Shown here piece after piece: positions 19,345 through 28,110 of a DNA stretch of 64,000 nt. The DNA is from Geobacter sp. SVR (GTDB lineage Bacteria; Desulfobacterota; Desulfuromonadia; Geobacterales; Pseudopelobacteraceae): contig NZ_AP024469.1 of the NCBI RefSeq assembly GCF_016865365.1, forward strand, positions 4,122,501 to 4,186,500, read 5' to 3'. The notes beneath the pieces were generated by a model that saw only the letters and a program-made list of their open reading frames with translations, searched no databases and was not told the DNA's origin. A program made the position numbers and the translations under genes. How positions within the stretch are numbered: the first letter of the stretch is position 1; every line of letters starts with the position of its first letter.

Positions 19345-19345
19345 A
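19299..19345. repeat. attL: 47-bp direct repeat at the tRNA-Lys 3' end
   Basis: The segment from the anticodon loop to one base past CCA is repeated without mismatch at 30531-30577. The copies diverge one base later. Such 3'-end duplications are produced by tyrosine-integrase insertion into tRNA genes. Confidence 0.95.
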
Positions 19346-19352
19346 ACATTAC

Positions 19353-19385
19353 AGGGCGTTACGAGCAGATCGTAACGCCCTTTTT
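19353..19385 (+). terminator. Terminator after tRNA-Lys
   Basis: GGGCGTTACGA/TCGTAACGCCC stem around GCAGA, followed by five T residues. It lies just inside the element, so it was presumably brought in by it. Confidence 0.8.
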
Positions 19386-19478
19386 GTTGTCTTCTTTACC
19401 ACGGCGGGCCAACGGCGGTCCACTGAATTATTCGGTCCGCCTTGACCCGTTTGCTGGCCGATTGCCACGGTTCCCAGT

Positions 19479-20684
19479 TCAAGCAGCCTTTTTCCAGGCA
19501 TCTTCCACTGTTTTACCAACCACTTCACTTGCAGTCCTCAATGTATCTTGCTGTAGGTGGGCGTAAGCGCGTTGCGTCACTGCCACACTCGAATGTCCCA
19601 ACAGGTCTTTGACTTGGTAGATATCAACTCCAGCGTTAACAGCAAGTGACGCAAACGACCGGCGGAGGTCATGCGGTCTGAGGTCGTTGAGTTCTGCCCT
19701 TGCCATCGCCCGCGCCAGAGGCTTGCGCACATCAACGAGATGACCGTTTCCTACACGAGCAGGAAAAACCCACGGACAACCGGGCACAGCTTCTGCGTGG
19801 ATCTTTTTCAGCAATTCGTGTGCAACGCTATTGAGCGATACCATGCGTGAGCGCCCGTTCTTTGTGTACAGCAATCGGATACTCCCCTGATCGAGATCCA
19901 CTTCCGACCAGGGAAGGCTGAACAACTCCATCTTGCGTACCCCTGTAAGCAGAAGGAGCTTCAGGGCATTCGCTGTAGTCTTGCCTGCCTCAACATCAAG
20001 AGCTTCCAAGAAGCGGGTTAACTCTTCTCCGGTGAGGTATCGGTGGCGAGGGTCGGCTTCTTTGTACTTTTTGACACCCTTGACAGGGTTTCGCTCCAAA
20101 TACCCCCACTGAATCGCCAGAGAGAAAAGCCGGGACAGGAGAGCCAAGTACCGATTGGCCGTTGACGCCGAAAGCTTTTTGTTGATCGCCGCGTGCAGCT
20201 GCATCACGTCACGGGTTGTAATCTCGGGAAGAGGAATCTTTCCCATCGCCGCACCGATCTCGCGCCTCAGCTTTGACTCGTCGTCCTGCCAAGAGCGCTT
20301 GTGCTGCTGGGCATAGGGTAAGTAGTGCTCCTTGGCGAATTCGCCCAATGTGGGGACGCTACGCACTCGCTTGCGCTCGTCAGCCGGATTCTGGTCATGG
20401 GCAAGTTGGCGCTTGTTTTCGTGAACCATCTGCCGAGCATCTGCCACACTGAGACTTGGATATTCACCAAGCTTCATCATCCGCTTGACGCCGCGAAAGC
20501 GATAACGATGGTAAAAGTACTTGCGGCCCGACTTGCCGACCGCCAACTTGAGCCCAACAACCTCTGTATCGCTGTATTCCATAGTAGTAGAAGCCGCTCC
20601 CTGATCAAGTGGCGGGAGCGCATCAATCTGTCTATGCGAAAATCTGAACTGCCTGACTATGAGGTCTTTCTCCTCGTGCTGCAT
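19479..20684 (-). CDS. Tyrosine-type integrase of the tRNA-Lys element
   Basis: 401 residues. The N-terminal DUF4102-like arm-binding domain (about 15-95; TEVVGLKLAVGKSGRKYFYHRYRF, KLGEYPSLSVADAR) precedes a core-binding SAM-like domain and a catalytic domain. The domain carries Arg in LLLTGVRKMEL, HDLRR, LGHSS and the Tyr in QRAYAHL. It is the P4-type integrase family that uses tRNA genes. ATG at 20684 follows AGGAGG. Its stop lies about 130 bases from attL, pointing toward the tRNA. Confidence 0.96.
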   Translation of the reverse strand: MQHEEKDLIVRQFRFSHRQIDALPPLDQGAASTTMEYSDTEVVGLKLAVGKSGRKYFYHRYRFRGVKRMMKLGEYPSLSVADARQMVHENKRQLAHDQNPADERKRVRSVPTLGEFAKEHYLPYAQQHKRSWQDDESKLRREIGAAMGKIPLPEITTRDVMQLHAAINKKLSASTANRYLALLSRLFSLAIQWGYLERNPVKGVKKYKEADPRHRYLTGEELTRFLEALDVEAGKTTANALKLLLLTGVRKMELFSLPWSEVDLDQGSIRLLYTKNGRSRMVSLNSVAHELLKKIHAEAVPGCPWVFPARVGNGHLVDVRKPLARAMARAELNDLRPHDLRRSFASLAVNAGVDIYQVKDLLGHSSVAVTQRAYAHLQQDTLRTASEVVGKTVEDAWKKAA

Positions 20685-20780
20685 CCTATGTTTCCTCCTT
20701 CGTTGGGACAAAAATGGGCGGAGGTTCCCCTCCGCCCGGACGTGCACATTTAACGGTGGGGTTCCCCACACCGCTGGTTC

Positions 20781-21155
20781 TCAGTATATCGTGCCAATAA
20801 ATTCTACATACCAGCCACGGTCCTCCAGACGGACTAACTGTGCACGGTAGAACACTGGCATACCTGTTGAGCACAGATCGTACTCAAACACTCCGTCCTC
20901 TAACAGATCAAGAATGCCGTCTTCGGGCATGCCATGGCGTTCAAACTGGCTCCGATCAAGGATAAAACTGCAGTTTCCTTTGAGAGCCTCAAAACATGAT
21001 ACAGATTGAATCAGCTCGAATACCGAATCACCGCACTCGGGGCATATACCAACAACTTTAGCCATACGGTATCGGGGATGCTCTACCTCTGATTCGCTAC
21101 TTGCTAGGTTGCCAACCAGATTCTCGTTTGTTACTACTTCCTCGTTATTCTGCAT
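20781..21155 (-). CDS. Small protein with topoisomerase-like C-terminal zinc-finger fold (predicted)
   Basis: 124 residues. After a polar N-terminus, CPECGDSVFELIQSVSC is followed by CSFILDRSQFERHGMPEDGILDLLEDG and a final YRAQLVRLEDRGWYVEF. The order of a C-x2-C finger, a hydrophobic turn, an LL-x2-G helix and a terminal beta hairpin resembles the C-terminal accessory repeats of type IA topoisomerases. The resemblance is by eye and unproven. The start at 21155 is preceded by AAAAGGAG. It lies just upstream of the integrase on the same strand. Confidence 0.6.
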   Translation of the reverse strand: MQNNEEVVTNENLVGNLASSESEVEHPRYRMAKVVGICPECGDSVFELIQSVSCFEALKGNCSFILDRSQFERHGMPEDGILDLLEDGVFEYDLCSTGMPVFYRAQLVRLEDRGWYVEFIGTIY

Positions 21156-21628
21156 TTTGTGTCTCCTTTTTTGTACGCCGCGATGGCGGAATGTGGATGG
21201 CTGCCTACACCCGTAAGCCCAATTTTCCGGACACCGGTCGTGTAGAAATGTGGTCAAACTGATTTGTGCCAGGTCCCATAAGGACTTGATCGTAGAATGC
21301 AGAAACTACGGTCCGTTGGCGGTCCTCTTGCGAGTTTTGAACTCAAAAACGAGCCCAAAACCACTTTATTGCCGACGAGTAAAAATTGTCTTGCCGGTCC
21401 ATTTTTCAACGACCACTCCCCCTGTGCTGTGATATGTGACTCCAGCTACAAGCGGCCTGCACAGCAATGACGGGCAGGACTTACTCACAGCGTAGGGGTA
21501 CTATTTCACAGATATTCAGAGGTCGATTGTCGTCAGCTTGTCGTCGTAAGCAGTGTCAGAATTGTGGATGGTGCCTTGCTGACAAACCGGAATGCTGGAG
21601 TGGGCAAATCGCGGAGTTGGTGCAGGTG
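21156..21628. other. Non-coding stretch of the element with a diverged repeat
   Basis: No convincing gene is seen. The only structure noted is the segment 21503-21565, which resembles 27105-27167 elsewhere in the element (TTTCACAG, GATTGTCGYCAGCTTG and GTCAGAA blocks at the same spacing). Confidence 0.5.
21503..21565 (+). repeat. Element-internal diverged repeat, copy 1
   Basis: Shares with 27105-27167 the blocks TTTCACAG, AGAG, GATTGTCG-CAGCTTG, TAAG-AG and GTCAGAA in the same order and spacing, roughly two thirds identical. Function unknown; a binding or transfer site is possible. Confidence 0.5.
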
Positions 21629-21880
21629 CTAGAGGCTTCGGATTAGATCCCATTGGTCGAGAGCGAGATCGAACAACTCACGCTCGTCTAGGTAGTGGCC
21701 GAAGGTGGCGCGCAATTCATCGCGAGCCAGGAGCAGGTCGTCAGTGGTCAGTTGCAGGGACTCCTCCCGTAGCCTGCGGGCGATTGCTGCCAGGAGGTCA
21801 CGCATGGTAACGGCGTAGACGACTTCGGTAGGATCGAGGAGCTTGCGGGATAACGTAGTAACAATTTCGTCAGGTGCCAT
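21629..21880 (-). CDS. Hypothetical protein, 83 residues
   Basis: A small acidic protein (APDEIVTTLSRKLLDPTEVV...ELRATFGHYLDERELFDLALDQWDLIRSL) with predicted helices and no recognised domain. ATG at 21880 follows GGAGG by seven bases, strong translational evidence. It lies 41 bases after the next minus-strand gene (21922-22293) and is probably co-transcribed with it. Confidence 0.65.
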   Translation of the reverse strand: MAPDEIVTTLSRKLLDPTEVVYAVTMRDLLAAIARRLREESLQLTTDDLLLARDELRATFGHYLDERELFDLALDQWDLIRSL

Positions 21881-21921
21881 GAAAGTCCTCCGAATAATGG
21901 TTATGAAACTTGGCATACCGG

Positions 21922-22293
21922 TCACGAGGCATCGCGCCTCCCTAACTCGTCAAGGAGCAAAGCGCGAAAGGCAGGGTCAAGCCATACCTCATTCGGCACG
22001 AGGAAAGTCAGGCCATATTGGTTGTTGGCCAGCCAGACTGTGAAAAAGCAGTTGGTTTCCCTGTCGAATGACACACCCTCCAAGCGGGCTTCCGCCCATG
22101 GCCGCCCCATCAGCTTCAGGGCGTCGGCATCGGTAGTGTGCTGGTTCAGAAGGACTACAAAACCACAGTCGTCGGGGTTGTAGTTGTTGCCGTACGCATC
22201 GAGAAGACTGCGCATGGCACGGGTGACGGCACGGCGGTGTTTCGGGGTGAGCTGAGCCTGCTCAACTTCGGTGAGAGAGCGGAAAGTAAGCAT
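21922..22293 (-). CDS. Hypothetical protein, 123 residues
   Basis: No recognised family. It contains LTPKHRRAVTRAMRSLLDAYG, then a beta-rich half with CGFVVLLNQHTTDADALKLMGRPW and CFFTVWLANNQYGLTFLVPNEVWLDPAFRALLLDEL. ATG at 22293 follows AAAGGAGGAACC. It heads a two-gene unit with the 83-residue protein. Confidence 0.65.
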   Translation of the reverse strand: MLTFRSLTEVEQAQLTPKHRRAVTRAMRSLLDAYGNNYNPDDCGFVVLLNQHTTDADALKLMGRPWAEARLEGVSFDRETNCFFTVWLANNQYGLTFLVPNEVWLDPAFRALLLDELGRRDAS

Positions 22294-22531
22294 GGTTCCT
22301 CCTTTGGCGAGTGGTAGTAGCTACTGAGGAAGAATGTCTGCTTGAGATGGTGAGCAGATTCGGTTTTTTGGTACTCGTGAGCCCCAGTTGCCTTTTTGGT
22401 GGGGCGGGGTGGGATGTGGGGTCAGGCGGACATGGTTTTTTTTCACCTGTACCAAACCGGAATAGGGGTGGGCGGGAACCAGTTGTATCATTGAGGACAA
22501 ATCACATGTAAGGCGACAAACTATTTTTTAG

Positions 22532-22560
22532 TTGACAAACATCGATTAAAATTGTTACTT
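22532..22560 (+). promoter_or_regulatory. Candidate promoter for the plus-strand pair
   Basis: TTGACA at 22532-22537, 17 bases, then TTACTT (22555-22560) with a TG just before. It lies in the 305-base gap between divergent genes, 39 bases before the next ATG. Confidence 0.4.
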
Positions 22561-22598
22561 TCCCTCTCAAGAACACCCTGATCTCCAAGGAGGGGAAT

Positions 22599-23204
22599 AT
22601 GCACGACTGTAAGCCCTGGGAAACTCACAATGAACTGCAAGAGGACCGCCTGGTCATCCTTGCCAACATGATTGCGCAAGTTCGTCACGAAGCAGTTCTT
22701 ATGCATGAACCTTCAAAGGGCGACACAAATTGGGGGTTAGGCTGCCGCGCGCACGAAAGAACGTGCCACGCAATCAAAGAGGCCTCTGATTATCATCCGT
22801 GGCTTGATGTAATAGATCCCAGTCTGCATTTCGTTTTTTCCATAGGCGGAGTTCCCATAAGGTTCTACAAGGGCGAAGCAGAATCCCCTAATCCTCGTCA
22901 TCTTAGCCGCAGGTATCCAGAGATAGAAGCACAGCAAACCGCTTTCGCGTTTTTTCATGAGGGCAAAGAATGGTTATGGCGGATGGCCATTGAAACAGAC
23001 ATTGACGGTGAGGTCATGCGCATAGTCATGGTTCAGGTATCCGAAAGTGGTGATATCAAGAGCACGTGGACGATCCCAATGTCTGGAAACGTGTCCATTA
23101 TTACTCCAATCCATCAGAGGCAACGCGAAGGCGTCGATCTTGAGCCGCCTGTCATTGTTCCTCGCCGTGTAGACACAACAGAAACAAATGCAGGGAATGA
23201 ATAA
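22599..23204 (+). CDS. Hypothetical protein coupled to the XRE-ImmA gene
   Basis: 201 residues, unrecognised. It is mostly soluble, with FAFFHEGKEWLWRMAIETDIDGEVMRIVMVQVSESGDIKSTW suggesting a beta-rich domain in the second half. ATG at 22599 is preceded by AAGGAGGGG. The TAA stop overlaps the next start by one base (TAATG), so translation of the two genes is coupled. The tight pairing with a regulator-protease suggests joint function, possibly toxin/antitoxin-like or stress-sensing, which is inference only. Confidence 0.75.
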   Translation: MHDCKPWETHNELQEDRLVILANMIAQVRHEAVLMHEPSKGDTNWGLGCRAHERTCHAIKEASDYHPWLDVIDPSLHFVFSIGGVPIRFYKGEAESPNPRHLSRRYPEIEAQQTAFAFFHEGKEWLWRMAIETDIDGEVMRIVMVQVSESGDIKSTWTIPMSGNVSIITPIHQRQREGVDLEPPVIVPRRVDTTETNAGNE

Positions 23205-24331
23205 TGAAACCAGACATGCCCTTTCAGGGCGCACGCTTACGCCTGGCAAGATTGTTCAGCGGATTTACTCTTGCCGATCTAGGAGATAAAGTCTCCGCAA
23301 CACGTCAGTACATACAACGTCTTGAGGTCACGGCGGATCAGGCACCGAGTTCCGACCTTCTGGCCGCTTTGGCAGAGGTTTTACATGTAGATAGGGAGTT
23401 CTTCTTTCTGCCCCTTGTCGATGAGGTCAAAGAAGATCAGGGGCACTTCCGTAAGCTGCAAACGACGCCACAGAATGTTCGACATCGTGTGCTTTCCTAT
23501 GGGACGATGTTCAATATGATTGTCAGCTATCTGGATACGGTCCTAACTCTTCCTGAAGTAAATATTCCGTCAATATCAGTAGATACTGCCGATGATATCG
23601 AGAAGGCTGCTGAAGCATGCCGCGAAAAATGGGGATTATACCTTGATGCACCTATAACTAATCTAACTCGCACGCTCGAACGAGCAGGAGTCGTGGTGAC
23701 AACTTTCGAAGGAGTGTCAGAGAAAGTAGATGCATTCTCTCTTGTGCGCGGTCGGCCCGTAATTGTAAGAAACATGGACAAAGACAGTACCTCACGAGCC
23801 AGATTCGATCTGGCTCACGAGTGCGGCCACTTTGTTATGCATGAAGGCATCGAAACTGGCGATCCTGAGACCGAAACGCAAGCACATCGATTTGCCAGTG
23901 CATTCTTGCTCCCACGAGGCGCATTCTACCGGGAATTTCCAAGAACAAGCCAGATCGACTGGCGGGCAATGTTCAAGCTCAAGGAACGATGGGGCGTCAG
24001 CGTTCAAGCGATCGTGCGTCGTGCCTACGACTTGGGTATGATAACTGCCGTTCAATACAGGAATGCAAATGTCTACATAAGTAGAAAAGGCTGGAAACGA
24101 GGAGAGCCCTGCGAACCCAAGCCGGAATTTCCCGAGATCATTCCGTTAGCGATTCAAGCTCTCAAGGATACTCAAGGAATATCATGTGCCAACATGGCAA
24201 AACAGCTGTACATCAGTAAAGAAGTGCTATCGGTGTTTGGCATTGAGTGCTGCGATGAGCCAACTCAGCAACAGAACGTAATATCTCTTGCTGCTCGACG
24301 TGCAGCACGTAACGCGTCAACTGCTCACTAA
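23204..24331 (+). CDS. XRE-family HTH fused to ImmA/IrrE-type metallopeptidase
   Basis: 375 residues. The N-terminal HTH (about 8-65; GARLRLARLFSGFTLADLGDKVSATRQYIQRLE) leads to an ImmA/IrrE peptidase domain with the zinc motif HECGHF at about 205-210 and a downstream AHRFASAFLLPRGAF helix. The C-terminal third has a possible second DNA-binding helix pair (ISCANMAKQLYISKEVL). ImmA-type proteases cleave repressors to induce mobile elements, while COG2856 fusions act as self-contained regulators. It is the only other plus-strand gene in the middle of the element. Confidence 0.9.
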   Translation: MKPDMPFQGARLRLARLFSGFTLADLGDKVSATRQYIQRLEVTADQAPSSDLLAALAEVLHVDREFFFLPLVDEVKEDQGHFRKLQTTPQNVRHRVLSYGTMFNMIVSYLDTVLTLPEVNIPSISVDTADDIEKAAEACREKWGLYLDAPITNLTRTLERAGVVVTTFEGVSEKVDAFSLVRGRPVIVRNMDKDSTSRARFDLAHECGHFVMHEGIETGDPETETQAHRFASAFLLPRGAFYREFPRTSQIDWRAMFKLKERWGVSVQAIVRRAYDLGMITAVQYRNANVYISRKGWKRGEPCEPKPEFPEIIPLAIQALKDTQGISCANMAKQLYISKEVLSVFGIECCDEPTQQQNVISLAARRAARNASTAH

Positions 24332-24366
24332 GAGATTTCCCAAAACGATTGTCCAACAACATGATA

Positions 24367-24408
24367 AAAAACAACGGGCAAGAGCCGTTCAGCTCCTGCC
24401 CGTTGTTT
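24367..24408. terminator. Strong bidirectional terminator
   Basis: An 18-bp stem (AAAACAACGGGCAAGAGC against GCTCCTGCCCGTTGTTTT, one G-T pair) with a six-base loop. It separates the plus-strand pair from the minus-strand genes to the right. Confidence 0.85.
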
Positions 24409-24609
24409 TGCATCTGGTGTACAGTGGGGTACACCGGTCTAATCTTTTTCGTATGCTTCAGACATTATCTTCTCCAATTCGAGGTCGTCGGGGCATTCCG
24501 CCCCGACTTCTGATTGATTGAGCCCCTAGAGCTGGCATCCGCCAGCCCCAGGGAACCCGACACCGGATCAGGATAGCTCGGCCCGGATACATCTTTCCTA
24601 CTTACTCTG

Positions 24610-25047
24610 TCAGATTTCAATTTTATCAAGAATGAGTTCGACGCAGTTGTTGTATTGATGCAGCGCAACACCAAAGCCAAACGCATAAACTTCGTATTCG
24701 TAATCTGACATTCCTTCTTTCTTCATTGGAACTATCACACGCCTATTCCCTTCAGCGCTGAGATATTCATTTTGGTAAGCCTCATCGATAATCTGAAGCC
24801 ACATTTCAGTTTGAACTGATAAGTATGATTGCTTCAAGGCATCCCTTATCCCTTGGCAATAATGCTTATTGTAATTTTTCAGGAAGCCTGCCAGTATAGC
24901 CCTCCGCTTTTGCAAACCTTTAGCGGAGCTGTCGAAAACTTCCCCGTTTTTCCTTGCGGTATACTCCTCTTGTATATGCCGCATCATGATGCGCGAAGTG
25001 AATACCTTCGTGTCTTTGACGCTTATCATGCCCTTTTTGTTTTTCAT
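24610..25047 (-). CDS. Hypothetical protein, 145 residues
   Basis: A basic N-terminal half (RIMMRHIQEEYTARKNGEVF, GLQKRRAILAGFLKNYNKHYCQGIRDALKQSY) and a C-terminus YEVYAFGFGVALHQYNNCVELILDKIEI. Predicted mixed alpha/beta, no recognised family. ATG at 25047 follows AAGGAGTCATCA. AT-richer than the flanking chromosome. Confidence 0.7.
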   Translation of the reverse strand: MKNKKGMISVKDTKVFTSRIMMRHIQEEYTARKNGEVFDSSAKGLQKRRAILAGFLKNYNKHYCQGIRDALKQSYLSVQTEMWLQIIDEAYQNEYLSAEGNRRVIVPMKKEGMSDYEYEVYAFGFGVALHQYNNCVELILDKIEI

Positions 25048-25151
25048 TGATGACTCCTTGTTTTCTTTTGATGTTGGTTTAAGTTAGCCCAGTTCAATAA
25101 AAACGGAATTGGGACTGCGAGTTTGTCCAAGGGAGCCCCCGACGCAGAAGC

Positions 25152-26984
25152 TTACTCATTGAAAAAATCGTCTTCGGTAGAGTCAGCTTCAGTTTCCTCA
25201 GAAGAAGGTGGAATTGAGCTCGCATCCCCAGTTTCCTGAGACGATCTGGTTGCTTCTGTTTCCTCACCGTCAAGGTCAGCGTTAAGGATGTTGCCATTGA
25301 CGCCATAAAATCTGACCCATTGATCGCCAGCCGATGCCAGCTTCTGCTTGATCTTCAAACGGCCAGCCTCATGAACGATGAGCAGCCTTTTGCTCCGCAG
25401 CTCTTTGACAACATCCTTGATGTTGCTGCCGCCGGTTGCAGCCATCAGTTGATCGTCAGTGAATAGAAACCAGTTGTTTTGCGGGTTTCTGAAGGCCCGT
25501 GCGTTGCTGATTCTGGCGTCAGTGTCTCGGATAGAAGGGAAAGACGAGTGATTACGGATCAGGAAGCTTTGCAGTTTAAGAAGTGCCCGGTCGGCGTCAC
25601 CGATACTTTGGTTTTCGCGCAGCCAGAGGTCGCGGAAGTGGATAACGGCATCTTTAATGTCATCCACTTCAAATGACAGGACGCCAAACTCAATGGCCAG
25701 TTCACCTGCAATACGTAGTGCGGCGAAGCGCCTGAACGCCCTGGCTTGCTCTGGCCTGGCGTTTTCCGGAGTAAGTTCCTTTGCGTACTTCTCCAGATCG
25801 GCACGGAGTGATTCGATGTTTTCCTCAGGGTAGTCTGCTAAGGCTGCAACAAGGCCCTCCATAAATGCTGGGCCAGCAGTGCCGTAGTACGTCGAGCACA
25901 TATGTTTCAGATGATTGGCAAACTCTGCTGTCGTCATGCCTTCGGGTGGGGAAGGGAAGATGTCATCTATACGGATGTCGATGATTCTTAGCATCTGTCC
26001 GGCTTTGACAGTGCGACCACCCTCCTCGATGGCCTGCCGCATCGACTTTTCGCCATTCGACAAAATGTTACCCCGCCAAGTTCGAACTTGACGGATCTTC
26101 CTGTTGGACGTCAGCGTTGACTTTCCTTGACCACCGGCAACGGTGTAGACATCAACACCCAAATCTGTGCCATTGTATGTCCCCAACTCATCGAGTGCGG
26201 TCAGCAGATCGGAATGCACGGCAGCGATTGCCTCCAGAGCGTTTGCTGTAGAGTTCCAACGTTGAGCGAAGGAGTTGACAGAATCAATCGCCGGGTCACT
26301 TCCGCAACCCCACACTGAAGCTGCAACCTGAAGAGCCGTAGTCTTTCCGCGTGAAGAATGACCATAGATGTGGAAACCACCGCCATCAAGGCCAAGGATC
26401 TTGAGCAGAGGCCCGGTCAATGCCAGCAGAATGCAGTTGAGAAGAATACTGTTGCCCTTGGTGTGTGCAGCGATATTCTCCTGCCATTCTTCAAGTGCCC
26501 CCTGGCGGGTGATGCTCCGCACGGTTTTGCTGTTCTGCTCGGGTTCATAAGCGATAGTTTCGCCGAGTGTCTTCCCGAAAACCTGACTGGGCAGAACAAA
26601 CACGTGCATGCTGTCAACCCAGCCACTGTTTACAACGCGCAACAGCCTTGTTACCGGATGGCAACATTGCAGATACTTGACTAGCGATTTCTCCATTCCT
26701 GGGCACAGGCCCAGGCCGTTGTCAACCAGTTGCCTGACTGCGGTCAAGCCGCCGCCCAGCAACTCAGAGCTCGGGATGTTGATCTTGTGCGTCCGCCCGT
26801 CGCGGTCTTCGAACTTCACTACAAGGTTCCAGCTTGAGTTGTCAGCTGTGCGGGAAAAGGCTGTGACAATGATTGGTGTTGTTGTCACCTTGGCAGTCCC
26901 TCCCTCCTTGTCTGGGCCGATAAGGCATTCGCCATCAAAGCCGAAATCCTCCGGCATCGTGTAATCATCTTCTAAGATCGTCAT
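25152..26984 (-). CDS. DUF927-type ATPase (putative element replication helicase)
   Basis: 610 residues. The DUF927 domain (about 90-400) has LLRVVNSGWVDSMHVFVLPSQVFG, Walker A GHSSRGKTT at about 215-223, and a Walker-B-like LLTALDELG. The C-terminal part is helical with an acidic tail (ETEADSTEDDFFNE). DUF927 proteins occur in phages, satellites and integrative elements, often at the primase/helicase position. ATG at 26984 has GGAG upstream. It is the largest gene of the element. Confidence 0.88.
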   Translation of the reverse strand: MTILEDDYTMPEDFGFDGECLIGPDKEGGTAKVTTTPIIVTAFSRTADNSSWNLVVKFEDRDGRTHKINIPSSELLGGGLTAVRQLVDNGLGLCPGMEKSLVKYLQCCHPVTRLLRVVNSGWVDSMHVFVLPSQVFGKTLGETIAYEPEQNSKTVRSITRQGALEEWQENIAAHTKGNSILLNCILLALTGPLLKILGLDGGGFHIYGHSSRGKTTALQVAASVWGCGSDPAIDSVNSFAQRWNSTANALEAIAAVHSDLLTALDELGTYNGTDLGVDVYTVAGGQGKSTLTSNRKIRQVRTWRGNILSNGEKSMRQAIEEGGRTVKAGQMLRIIDIRIDDIFPSPPEGMTTAEFANHLKHMCSTYYGTAGPAFMEGLVAALADYPEENIESLRADLEKYAKELTPENARPEQARAFRRFAALRIAGELAIEFGVLSFEVDDIKDAVIHFRDLWLRENQSIGDADRALLKLQSFLIRNHSSFPSIRDTDARISNARAFRNPQNNWFLFTDDQLMAATGGSNIKDVVKELRSKRLLIVHEAGRLKIKQKLASAGDQWVRFYGVNGNILNADLDGEETEATRSSQETGDASSIPPSSEETEADSTEDDFFNE

Positions 26985-27104
26985 TTCATCGCTCCTTTAG
27001 TGATTCTGATTGAGACTTGCTGCCGGTGGCTGATGACTCCATCTATGCGTCACCTCCTTTCTTATCATTCAGTCACATAGGCGGGCTTGTCGTGTACGGT
27101 CACT

Positions 27105-27167
27105 CTTTCACAGCGGGAGAGAGAGGGATTGTCGCCAGCTTGATTTTTTAAGAAGCGTCAGAAACAG
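27105..27167 (+). repeat. Element-internal diverged repeat, copy 2
   Basis: Second copy of the 21503-21565 sequence (see there). It lies between the DUF927 gene and a hairpin. Confidence 0.5.
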
Positions 27168-27169
27168 AA

Positions 27170-27197
27170 GAGGGGTACCAATTTCTCGGTACCCCTC
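27170..27197 (-). terminator. Probable terminator after the 289-residue protein gene
   Basis: Perfect ten-base arms GAGGGGTACC/GGTACCCCTC with an eight-base loop. On the minus strand it is followed by a T-rich stretch. Confidence 0.6.
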
Positions 27198-27240
27198 TCA
27201 TCCCACCTTTACGGTGTAGTCTGCTACCTGTACTCTGATT

Positions 27241-28110
27241 TTAGAGCAACTCAGCCTCTGGTCCATTTACTCGACCCAAAAAGTTCTGCAAGTCCCGTTT
27301 CCTCAGCCAGCGATAGATAGTTTCTTGCGTCAGTGTGTCCGATTTCATGCGGTCTTCTTCAGTCTTTTCTGCTTTCTTGATTAGGCCAATCTCAACGCCA
27401 AAGTTGAAGAGCTCAGAATGAATCAATCCTGCGGCAGTAAAGTATCCTACCTGCACTTCACTCCTGCTTACAAGCCTGTCGTAAAGTTGAAAAGCTTTCT
27501 CGCGTAGCGGTTGGTATTTTGAGCTGTTACCAGCCCCACCCTTTGTCGCTCGAACCTGGAGATTTTCCCTTCTCCGTTCTTCGTGCTCTTCAGCAGTGAA
27601 GAATTCATGTGTACGCTTGAACTCAGCATAGCCGACAACCAGCGATTCAGCTGCCTCGATTGTCGCGTCGGAAGCCAGTGCGGTCGCAGCGACCTCCACT
27701 GAGCCGAATTTTTCCAGGTGTGCTGTTGTAATATTCCGTCCGGCCAGGAATTCAAAGGCATAGGAGGCCTTCGACGCAGCAAATGCAGCGAAGACCTGCA
27801 AGACGTCAAGGTCTTCTGGAACGATGTAACTCTCGAAGCTCGATTCGTCGGAGAACAATCTCATCGAATTGTAGATTCCTTTGAAAATATCCAGAGATGA
27901 ATCCTTGCCGTATTCAGGCTTGATATTGACCAACGAGGAAAAAAAATCGATCCTTTCTTCGATCATGATGATCAAGTCAAAGACCTGGTCTTCATTCAGT
28001 CGTGCCAGCAGATCCCAGGCATGCTTGTTGATGGAGATTATTTTTTTAGCCAGAGCGCTTGCAGTAGGCTCAGGGGCCATCCAGTGGAATTTCAGTGAGG
28101 ACGGTATCAT
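27241..28110 (-). CDS. Hypothetical protein, 289 residues
   Basis: A mainly helical soluble protein: ALAKKIISINKHAWDLLARLNEDQVFDLIIMIEERIDFF, LDVLQVFAAFAASKASYAFEFLAGRNITTAHLEKFG, and a charged end with KKAEKTEEDRMKSDTLTQETIYRWLRKRDLQNFL that looks like a winged or HTH segment. No family recognised. ATG at 28110 follows AAGGAGCTGCA; the frame is open further upstream but that part is Cys-rich and implausible. It precedes the DUF927 gene on the same strand. Confidence 0.7.
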   Translation of the reverse strand: MIPSSLKFHWMAPEPTASALAKKIISINKHAWDLLARLNEDQVFDLIIMIEERIDFFSSLVNIKPEYGKDSSLDIFKGIYNSMRLFSDESSFESYIVPEDLDVLQVFAAFAASKASYAFEFLAGRNITTAHLEKFGSVEVAATALASDATIEAAESLVVGYAEFKRTHEFFTAEEHEERRRENLQVRATKGGAGNSSKYQPLREKAFQLYDRLVSRSEVQVGYFTAAGLIHSELFNFGVEIGLIKKAEKTEEDRMKSDTLTQETIYRWLRKRDLQNFLGRVNGPEAELL

